A stretch of 13,924 nucleotides of DNA from an uncultured Mucispirillum sp. GTDB lineage: Bacteria > Chrysiogenota > Deferribacteres > Deferribacterales > Mucispirillaceae. The translations under genes and the position numbers were made by a program. This document shows positions 6,531 through 12,722 of this stretch, piece by piece; positions within the stretch are counted from its first letter, which is position 1, and each line of letters starts with the position of its first letter. The notes beneath the pieces are model-generated. The model was given only the letters and a program-made list of their open reading frames with translations, made no database searches and was not told where the DNA came from. Location: contig CAMEOC010000002.1 of the NCBI GenBank assembly GCA_945929285.1, positions 1 through 13,924 of the forward strand, given 5' to 3'.

Positions 6531-7309
6531 TATAAATCTCCTCTTATCATTTTATTTAATAATGACCAACACTCATTAAACCCTTTATGCTCCGGAGATT
6601 TTGCAATACCCTTTTCCCCTTCTACATTGTTATCAAAATATTGTATATCTGTAGGTGATTTAATAATTAAAAACTTTGTTCCCATTGATATTGCTTCATG
6701 TATGTTATGTGTTACAAATAAAATAGTTACTTTATTATCTACTTTATTCCAAATAGTTAATAATTCCTTACGTAGAATATTACGAGTATCAGCATCTAAA
6801 CTTGCAAAAGGTTCATCCATTAATATAACTGATGGCTCTAAAGCTAATGACCGTGCAATAGCAACCCTTTGTTTCATACCTCCTGAAAGCTGATGAGGAT
6901 AATAATCTAAAAAATCTGATAAGCCTACTAGGTTAAGATAATATTTAACATGGTCCTTAAGCTGGCTTTCTTGTATTTCGGGATGATTAACTTTTATGGG
7001 GTAATATACATTTTGATAAACTGTTTTCCAAGGAAAAATCTGATTAAAATCTTGAAATACCATTGCTGCATGAATATCTGGATGCATTACTTTTGTATTA
7101 TTAATAAAAATCTCTCCTTGCTGAATACTTTCAAATCCTCCAATACTCCTTAATAAAGTACTTTTTCCACAACCTGATTTTCCTAATATAGAAACAAACT
7201 CACCTTTATTAATTTCAAGATTAAGATTACTAATTATTTGTAATTTATTTTCCCCAGTATCATATAGTTTTGATACATTATGCAATTTTATGCATACATT
7301 AGAGTTCAT
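6530..7309 (-). CDS. ABC transporter ATP-binding protein (TauB/SsuB-type)
   Basis: A 259-residue ABC ATPase with complete motifs: Walker A GKSGCGKST at 43-51, Q-loop Q86, signature LSGGMKQR at 141-148, Walker B VILMDEP at 161-167 and switch H201. Length and motif spacing fit the nitrate/sulfonate/taurine group, whose members energise uptake of small organic anions with a periplasmic binding protein and one permease. It acts at the cytosolic face of the inner membrane. The start overlaps the permease end by 11 bases, and the stop overlaps ligase 1 by one. This is the only intact ATPase of the cassette; its duplicate at 10939-11438 is a pseudogene, so both binding proteins would have to use this one. 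Confidence 0.93.
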   Translation of the reverse strand: MNSNVCIKLHNVSKLYDTGENKLQIISNLNLEINKGEFVSILGKSGCGKSTLLRSIGGFESIQQGEIFINNTKVMHPDIHAAMVFQDFNQIFPWKTVYQNVYYPIKVNHPEIQESQLKDHVKYYLNLVGLSDFLDYYPHQLSGGMKQRVAIARSLALEPSVILMDEPFASLDADTRNILRKELLTIWNKVDNKVTILFVTHNIHEAISMGTKFLIIKSPTDIQYFDNNVEGEKGIAKSPEHKGFNECWSLLNKMIRGDL

Positions 7310-8093
7310 TACTTATCATACCCCATTTTCTTATTGTTTTATTTTCAACTGTTTTAAAAAATAAATCTTCTATTAATATGCCAATAATCATTAAAACTAG
7401 TAAAGTAGCTAACATTCCTGGCATATCTAAGTAATTACGCTTTAAATATATATCCCAGCCTAGGCCACCTATTGCACCTGTTGTGCCAAAAACCATTTCA
7501 GCTGCAATTAAAGAACGCCATGCTCTTGCCCAGCCATTTTTTATACCCATTAATATGTTAGGAAAGGCTGCAGGCACATAAATATCCTTTATCATTTGCA
7601 ATTTTGAAAGCCCTATATTTTGCCCCACTTCTCTATATATTTTTGGAATAGAATCAAAACCTGCCATAACACTTAAAAGCGTTGGCCATACAATGGAGTG
7701 AACCATAATGAATATAATAGCAGCTTTACCAATGCCAAACCATAATATGGCAATAGGTAAAAGTGCAATACCTGGCAGTGGATCTAATACAGAAATTAAA
7801 GTTCGCATTAAGTCTTTAAAAATATGACTAATATTTGAAAAAACTACAAGCCCAGCAGTAATCAAAAAAGAAACAAGCAACCCAATTAATATAAGGTATA
7901 AAGTATAACCTGTTTTTATAAATAGACTTCCATCATATATTTCTAAATACAGTTTTTCCAAAACAGATAATGGTGATGGAAATAATATTGCAGAAAATAT
8001 ATGCAACTTATATATTAACTGCCATATGAGGAAAAAAAATGTTATATATAAAAATCTTCTAAAAACTATATTATCTAATAACTTTTTATACAT
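7299..8093 (-). CDS. ABC transporter permease (TauC/SsuC-type)
   Basis: A 264-residue inner-membrane protein with about six hydrophobic segments; the clear ones are near 12-28, 62-85, 105-135, 195-212 and 225-243. The EAA loop that docks to the ATPase lies at about 154-180 (EVGQNIGLSKLQMIKDIYVP). Arrangement and size match the BPD_transp_1 permeases of the taurine/sulfonate/nitrate group, which function as homodimers. It begins eight bases after binding protein 1 and overlaps the ATPase start by 11 bases. It is the only intact permease in the window; a C-terminal relic of a second copy is at 11431-11484. The substrate is unknown. Coupling to an acyl ligase suggests a carboxylate rather than a sulfonate (inference). 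Confidence 0.92.
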   Translation of the reverse strand: MYKKLLDNIVFRRFLYITFFFLIWQLIYKLHIFSAILFPSPLSVLEKLYLEIYDGSLFIKTGYTLYLILIGLLVSFLITAGLVVFSNISHIFKDLMRTLISVLDPLPGIALLPIAILWFGIGKAAIIFIMVHSIVWPTLLSVMAGFDSIPKIYREVGQNIGLSKLQMIKDIYVPAAFPNILMGIKNGWARAWRSLIAAEMVFGTTGAIGGLGWDIYLKRNYLDMPGMLATLLVLMIIGILIEDLFFKTVENKTIRKWGMISNEL

Positions 8094-8101
8094 TGTACAA
8101 A

Positions 8102-9127
8102 CTATTCCCCAAGCGCTTTTTCTACTAGAGATTTATCACCCATTCTTTTACCAATTATTCCAAGCATATTATCCCACACCATATTTTCTAAAACAGGTTT
8201 ATTTTTAATATATCCTTCTTGATACATGTAATTTGCTATGGTCATAAGCCCGTAAATATTGCTTGTATAATTTGTACCATCTCTAGATAAATATTGCTTT
8301 ACTTGTTCAACTGATAATTTTTCTACATTTGCAATAATTTGCAGTGCTCTGGCATCTCGCTTATTTATAAGAGCAATAGCTTCATTTAAGGCTGCTAATA
8401 CACCAGTATATATTGCTGGCTGTTCATATAATTTTTTTGATACAACACAAACTATACTCACATCACCAATAGTATCACCGCCAGATGCAAGTTTTTTAAA
8501 CCCTGCACTTTCTTCTAAAGCAGAATATGGCATAATAGCAGCATGGGCAGTTATAGAGCTATTTAATAAACTTGTATAAGAATCTGGATTTGACATTACT
8601 ACAACATTTTTATCAAAAGCATGAGCATCTCCTAAATACTTTTTTGCCATTAATGAAATTTGAATATGATTATTTGAACCAATACCTGGTACACCTATTT
8701 TATCTTTTGGTGTAAAATCATTAAAAGATTTTATTTTATCACTATTTACCATTAATTCAATTGGTATAATACTTAACCCCATTGCTATTTTAAAGTCAGC
8801 ACCCTTATCAATAGCTATAACTAATGGAGGAATACCCATCATACCAATATCTAATTGTCCCCCTATTAGTGCCTCACTAATAGCAGAACCTCCGCCTAGC
8901 GATAACCACTCTACCTCTATACCTGGCAAATATTTATCTATTAAATCTAACTGTTCTGCCACATAAATTGGAGCATAAGCTGTTGAAAACTGCTTAACAA
9001 TACGAATTTTAACACCTGCATAAGGCAGTTCTTCTTTAATAGTATTTTCAGATGCTTTTATGGAAAAAATTATATAACCAAGTAACACTAAAATGACACA
9101 AAAAAGTAAAATCATTAGTTTTTTCAT
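8102..9127 (-). CDS. Periplasmic solute-binding protein 1 (NMT1/TauA/SsuA-type)
   Basis: A 341-residue binding protein of the NMT1/THI5-like group. The N-terminus has lysines followed by a hydrophobic stretch at about 5-22. There is no convincing lipobox, so it is either cleaved after SIKA or kept as a membrane anchor. The typical ligand-lobe segment GGGSAISEALIGGQLDIG lies at about 78-95, followed by GIPPLVIAIDKGADFKIA. I chose ATG 9127 over the longer frame (to 9157) because GAGGT at 9139-9135 lies seven bases before it and MKKLMILL is a proper signal start. It presumably delivers the acid to the permease eight bases downstream. Binding protein 2 (11505-12539) is roughly half identical along its length. 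Confidence 0.88.
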   Translation of the reverse strand: MKKLMILLFCVILVLLGYIIFSIKASENTIKEELPYAGVKIRIVKQFSTAYAPIYVAEQLDLIDKYLPGIEVEWLSLGGGSAISEALIGGQLDIGMMGIPPLVIAIDKGADFKIAMGLSIIPIELMVNSDKIKSFNDFTPKDKIGVPGIGSNNHIQISLMAKKYLGDAHAFDKNVVVMSNPDSYTSLLNSSITAHAAIMPYSALEESAGFKKLASGGDTIGDVSIVCVVSKKLYEQPAIYTGVLAALNEAIALINKRDARALQIIANVEKLSVEQVKQYLSRDGTNYTSNIYGLMTIANYMYQEGYIKNKPVLENMVWDNMLGIIGKRMGDKSLVEKALGE

Positions 9128-9162
9128 ATAATATACCTCATTGATTTTTAATATCACCGTTA

Positions 9163-9191
9163 ATACTACAATATAAATATTAAAAATTCAA
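9163..9191 (-). promoter_or_regulatory. Candidate sigma70-type promoter before binding protein 1
   Basis: Minus strand: TTGAAT (9191-9186), 17-base spacer, TAGTAT (9168-9163). Both boxes match consensus at four of six positions. It would let the intact cassette be transcribed independently of the upstream decayed copy. In DNA this AT-rich the match is only suggestive. Confidence 0.35.
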
Positions 9192-9201
9192 GAGTTAACT
9201 A

Positions 9202-9255
9202 CTGCTCCTTTTCTTTACCATAAAACATTTTTAAATAATAAAATTATTACTACAT
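9202..9255 (-). pseudogene. Relic of the N-acyltransferase gene start (second copy)
   Basis: Minus-strand ATG at 9255-9253 is followed at once by stop codons, then reads FYYLKMFYGKEKEQ. This aligns with the intact acyltransferase start MTSKIFYLYLDYLKQLPIKEGEA (14 residues aligned after a small deletion). The preceding AGGCAGGTAATG also resembles the AGGTAGACTAAATG before the intact gene. The relic sits where the gene is expected, after the ACP relic, and is lost before binding protein 1 begins. Short and degenerate, so only moderately supported. Confidence 0.5.
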
Positions 9256-9304
9256 TACCTGCCTATTTTATCTTTATTAAAATTAAGCATAATAATATAA
9301 ATTC

Positions 9305-9474
9305 AAATATTTCATGAATAAATTTAAAGGAAATTGTATAATACTACTATACTGTTTTTCATTTACTATTATTATCTATACTAAAAGAGACAAAAAGATA
9401 ATCTTCTATTAATATTAATATTATTACTATTTTTTTATATACCTGATATTATTTTTCAAAAATTTTTCTATTAT
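9305..9474 (-). pseudogene. Decayed acyl carrier protein gene (second copy)
   Basis: Downstream of ligase 2 the DNA aligns base for base with the intact ACP gene, but the ATG is ATA (9474-9472), GGGAG is gone and there are frameshifts and stops. Matching islands include AATTTTTGAAAAA near the start, AAAAATAGTAAT, then TCTTTT-TATAG over the phosphopantetheine-serine region and AATAG-A-GAA-A-CA-TATA over helix II. The gap after the ligase stop (19 bases) nearly equals the 21 bases in the intact copy. It explains most of the otherwise empty 366 bases between ligase 2 and binding protein 1. The 3' limit is approximate. Confidence 0.8.
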
Positions 9475-9492
9475 TTCTAATCTAGAATATTC

Positions 9493-9595
9493 ATTATAGC
9501 ATTTCTTTTAGTTTTCTTCTTAATATTTTTCCATTAAATGTTTTAGGTATTTCATCAATAATACGAATTTCCTTTGGACATTTATATGGTTCTAA
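9493..9595. repeat. Near-identical 3' end shared by the two ligase genes (copy B)
   Basis: Mate of 5093-5195. The first 64 bases are identical and about four of the remaining bases differ. It covers the C-terminal catalytic-lysine motif and stop of ligase 2, and similarity drops sharply beyond it in both directions. Confidence 0.85.
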
Positions 9596-10939
9596 TTTAT
9601 CTTTTATAAATTTGTATAATTCTTTACTATCATATTCACTGTTGATAGTAATAAAAAGCACAGGAACCTGACCTGCCAGTTCATTATCTTTACCTATACA
9701 GGCACAATCTGTTATTCCTTTACATTTTTTTATAACATCTTCTATCTCATCAGGTGCAACTTTTAAGCCCCCAATTGGTATAATATCTGACTGCCTTCCC
9801 AATAAATAATAAAAATTCTTACTATCTTTATACACAATATCCTGTGTTATATAATATCCTTTAGAAAGTACTTTATGACTGTTTATTTTATTATTTAAGT
9901 AACCTTTCATTATTATAGGACCTTTCACTGCTAAAAAGCCTGCATTATCCTTACCAAAACCGTCTATAATATTATAATTATCATCTAATATATAAATATC
10001 AGAATTAATATTTGCATATCCTATACAACCTGTCTGTTCAAGATATTGTGTATTATTATAACCTGTTAGACAACCTGCTTCTGTTGAGCCATATATATTA
10101 TACATTTTTGTATTTGGCAGCATGAAAATTGCTTCTTTTAGTATATCTATCTTTAATGGAGAGCTGGAAAATTCTATATAATCCAATTGATTTTTATACT
10201 CTGCTAAAAGATTTTTACTACCTTTTAATATAATTGCTAAAGCTGAAGGATTCATTGCAATAGATGTTACACGATATTTTTTTAACATATTAAAAAAATT
10301 CTCTAAAGGAATAATATTTTCTATAATAACAATTGAACTTCCATGGACAATATTCGCATAAAAACGCCTTAAAGCAAAAGAATGGTTTAATGGAGCAGCT
10401 ATTAAGGCAACATTTTTCTCAGGCATATTTATAGTGCTAAATATATTTTCAACAGTAGCATAGTGGCTTCTATTTGTATGAATAATACCTTCCGGTGTTC
10501 CAGTAGTACCTGTTGTATATAAAATATCTGATATATCATCTAATGAAGGAAATTCATAGTGCTGAATATTTATTCCATTTAAAAGCTCTAAAACTCCAGC
10601 TAAAGTATATGAAGATAATGTATCTCTTGAAAAAACTTTTTTTGCATTTGTTGCTTTAACAATTTCTAAAAGATTATCGCTTATTATATTTTTATCAACA
10701 GGGACAACTACACCACCAGATAATAATGTACCAAAAATAACAATAGAAAATGCAATATTTTGAACACCTTGGATAATAACAGCATCCCCATTACATATTC
10801 CTTCTTTTTTTAAGTATGAAGCAAATCTATTGGCATATTCCCATAATTCCTTATAAGTAATATCTCCATCAGTTGCTGCAATAGCCAGCCTGTCAGGATA
10901 TTTACAACTATTTTCATACAATGCTTGAATAATTGTCAT
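9494..10939 (-). CDS. AMP-forming acyl ligase 2 (ANL superfamily)
   Basis: A 481-residue paralogue of ligase 1 with all catalytic motifs kept: YTTGTTGTPEG at 141-151, a PLNHSFALRR segment, NIYGSTEA, a YITQDIVY aspartate, GRQSDIIPIGGLKVAP in the hinge region, and PKTFNGKILRRKL with the catalytic lysine near the C-terminus. It should adenylate an acid and load it on CoA or ACP. It differs from ligase 1 at several positions around the acid pocket and hinge (for example GGL against GGY), so a different acid is possible. Its ATG still shares one base with the stop of the upstream ATPase pseudogene (TAATG), as in the intact copy. The ACP behind it is a relic, so it would have to use the ACP at 4857-5072. 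An open frame amid dead neighbours suggests selection. Confidence 0.88.
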   Translation of the reverse strand: MTIIQALYENSCKYPDRLAIAATDGDITYKELWEYANRFASYLKKEGICNGDAVIIQGVQNIAFSIVIFGTLLSGGVVVPVDKNIISDNLLEIVKATNAKKVFSRDTLSSYTLAGVLELLNGINIQHYEFPSLDDISDILYTTGTTGTPEGIIHTNRSHYATVENIFSTINMPEKNVALIAAPLNHSFALRRFYANIVHGSSIVIIENIIPLENFFNMLKKYRVTSIAMNPSALAIILKGSKNLLAEYKNQLDYIEFSSSPLKIDILKEAIFMLPNTKMYNIYGSTEAGCLTGYNNTQYLEQTGCIGYANINSDIYILDDNYNIIDGFGKDNAGFLAVKGPIIMKGYLNNKINSHKVLSKGYYITQDIVYKDSKNFYYLLGRQSDIIPIGGLKVAPDEIEDVIKKCKGITDCACIGKDNELAGQVPVLFITINSEYDSKELYKFIKDKLEPYKCPKEIRIIDEIPKTFNGKILRRKLKEML

Positions 10940-11438
10940 TATTGCTCATTCCTAATCATATTATTGAGCTTTGACCAGCACTCATCAAAACCTTTAACTT
11001 CTTGGTTCTTCATTTTACCAGCCTCTCCTTCAACCATATTATCAAATACTTGATATACTTTTTCATATCTAATATAACAAATTTACTTGCAATAGAAATA
11101 GCTTCTAAAATACCATGTGTAACAAATAAAATTGTAAGTTTACCATATGCCTTATACCATATATCAAGCACCTCTTTATGTAGAGATGTTCTAGTATCTG
11201 CATCTAAACTTACAATTTAAAAAACCATAACACTATGATTATATTTATTGCTATATACCTGCTCAAAACTTCCTATACTCTTTAAAAAATTCTTTTTTTC
11301 ATACCTATAAATAGCGAACATAATTAAAAAGTTACATAGTACATATAAACATTTTGGATAATATATCCAATTTCAAATCATTAGTTTAGATTGATTTAAA
11401 AAGATTTTAACCGAAATCGCGGTATTTGTATTATTCAT
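10939..11438 (-). pseudogene. Decayed ABC ATPase (second copy), core deleted and frameshifted
   Basis: This is the second copy of the ATPase at 6530-7309. Minus-strand ATG 11438 begins MNNTN, then KIFLNQSKL aligns with IKLHNVSKL before a stop. Degraded Walker A follows (KKNFLKSIGSFE against KSTLLRSIGGFE), then HSVMVF and a stop against HAAMVFQ. About 80 codons (Q-loop, signature, Walker B) are missing. Similarity resumes near 11210 with SLDADTRTSLHKEVLDIW and TILFVTHGILEAIS. One A appears lost from the A-run at 11059-11063, and the other frame continues as VYQVFDNMVEGEAGK through KGFDECWSKLNNMIRNEQ to a TAA overlapping ligase 2. It cannot be functional as an ATPase. Confidence 0.92.
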
Positions 11439-11484
11439 TACATATATGCCAATAACAATAAACATTATTATGCATTATAATCAA
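11431..11484 (-). pseudogene. C-terminal relic of ABC permease (second copy)
   Basis: Just before the ATPase pseudogene, one minus-strand frame reads MHNNVYCYWHICNE and stop (TAA 11433-11431). It aligns with the intact permease end VENKTIRKWGMISNEL. As in the intact copy, the end overlaps the ATPase start, here by eight bases. Only about 17 codons remain, and binding protein 2 stops 20 bases away, so nearly the whole permease was deleted. Short match, but in exactly the expected place and frame relation. Confidence 0.6.
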
Positions 11485-11504
11485 TCATAAATTCTCAATA
11501 TGTA

Positions 11505-12539
11505 TTACTTTCCTAATATTTCTTCCACAGGGGATATGCCACCTGTTCTTTTACCTATTAATGCTCTTGCATTTTCCCATACAAGTTTTTCTAATTCTGG
11601 TTTGTTTTTTATATACCCCACTTCATGCATATAGTTGGCGATACCCATTAAACCGTATATATTTGCAGTATAGTTAGTACCTGGCCAGTCTAAAAATGCT
11701 TTTGCATCTTCTATTGATATTTTCTCAACTTCTGCAATAATCTCTAAAACTTTAGGGTCCTGCTTATTAAGTAAATCCATTGCCTCATATAAAGCACCTA
11801 TAAGCCCTGCATAAACTGCTGGATTACTATGAAATTTAGATGTAGTAACACAAACAATACTAGCATCTCCATAAGCTTCTTTACCTGTTAAGATACTACG
11901 GAAACCTTGCCTTGCCTCTAACTCTAAAAATGGCATAGTCGTAAAATGACCTACAATTTCTGTGCCACTAACTAAGCTTGAATAAGCATCTGGATTTGCC
12001 ATTGCCACCATATTTGCATCAAAATCACGAGCTTTATTAAGTTTTTCTTTAGCAGCTATGGAAAGTAATATATGTTGAGTTGAACCTATTCCAGGTATTG
12101 CTATCTTATCCTGTGGTTTAAAATCTGCAATTGATTGAAGTCTTTCTTCTTTTACCATTAAATCAAATGGTGGAACACAAACTCCTGAAGCAATTTTTAA
12201 ATCTGCCCCTTTATCAATTGCTATTACAGCAGGTGGCATTCCCATAAAACCCACATCAAGATGACCGCTTATTAATGCTTCAGTAATTGCAGCACCACCA
12301 CCAAAAGAACTCCATTCTATTTTTGCACCAGGTAAATATTTTTCTAATAAATTCATTTTTTCAACAATATAACCCGCTGCATACTGCATACCATATTGCT
12401 TTGCAAGACGCACAGTTACACCTGAAAAAGGTTTATCATTAACAGCTGTTTCTAAATTTGCCGAATTTTTTCCAAACATAATTGTGCCTAATAAAATAAC
12501 ACAAACCAAACCAAGAACAATAATAATTACATTTTTCAT
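11505..12539 (-). CDS. Periplasmic solute-binding protein 2 (NMT1/TauA/SsuA-type)
   Basis: A 344-residue paralogue of binding protein 1, open throughout. The N-terminus MKNVIIIVLGLVCVILLGTI is a hydrophobic signal or anchor without a convincing lipobox. The ligand-lobe segment GGGAAITEALISGHLDVG lies at about 80-97, followed by GMPPAVIAIDKGADLKIA. C-terminal parts such as GTNTYANIYG-like and NYMHEVGYIKNKPELE also match the paralogue. Identity is roughly one half by eye, so ligand preference may differ. It starts at ATG 12539, with AGGGGA about seven bases upstream. Its own permease and ATPase are dead; being intact, it probably feeds the transporter at 6530-8093. It is first in the minus-strand run, behind an extended -10 promoter. 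Confidence 0.9.
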   Translation of the reverse strand: MKNVIIIVLGLVCVILLGTIMFGKNSANLETAVNDKPFSGVTVRLAKQYGMQYAAGYIVEKMNLLEKYLPGAKIEWSSFGGGAAITEALISGHLDVGFMGMPPAVIAIDKGADLKIASGVCVPPFDLMVKEERLQSIADFKPQDKIAIPGIGSTQHILLSIAAKEKLNKARDFDANMVAMANPDAYSSLVSGTEIVGHFTTMPFLELEARQGFRSILTGKEAYGDASIVCVTTSKFHSNPAVYAGLIGALYEAMDLLNKQDPKVLEIIAEVEKISIEDAKAFLDWPGTNYTANIYGLMGIANYMHEVGYIKNKPELEKLVWENARALIGKRTGGISPVEEILGK

Positions 12540-12592
12540 ATCTTCCCCTTCACAAATGCCACACTCATATAATTTAATGTTAATACTTGTAT

Positions 12593-12622
12593 ATTATACC
12601 AATTTTTTTAAAATATAAACAA
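12593..12622 (-). promoter_or_regulatory. Extended -10 promoter of the cassette
   Basis: Minus strand: TTGTTT (12622-12617), 18-base spacer, TATAAT (12598-12593) preceded by TG one base upstream (12601-12600). A perfect -10 with the extended TG makes this the best vegetative-type promoter for the run starting with binding protein 2. The leader to ATG 12539 is about 45-50 nt. Confidence 0.6.
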
Positions 12623-12656
12623 CAAAATTTAATAACCTTTTCCTTTTCTTTTCCCC

Positions 12657-12685
12657 TAGAATATTTTTTTCAAATGGTATATAAT
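12657..12685 (+). promoter_or_regulatory. Candidate glmU promoter
   Basis: Plus strand: TAGAAT (12657-12662), 17-base spacer, TATAAT (12680-12685). The -10 is perfect and the -35 weak (three of six). It is back to back with the cassette promoter, about 60 bases away, so the two could influence one another. Confidence 0.45.
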
Positions 12686-12722
12686 ATCTTTTAGTATATT
12701 TTATATTTATATGAGGTGATGT

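Noticed and set aside
9127-9157. Longer start for binding protein 1 with ten more residues
   Set aside because: The downstream ATG has a strong GAGGT at correct spacing and begins a normal signal sequence; the upstream ATG lacks a ribosome site.
9410-9425. AT palindrome AATATTAATATT as an operator or terminator
   Set aside because: It lies within the decayed ACP gene, is pure A/T and has neither a GC stem nor a U-tract context.
12540-12722. Rho-independent terminator or small RNA in the divergent spacer
   Set aside because: No GC-rich hairpin is visible; the spacer is accounted for by two back-to-back promoters and leaders.
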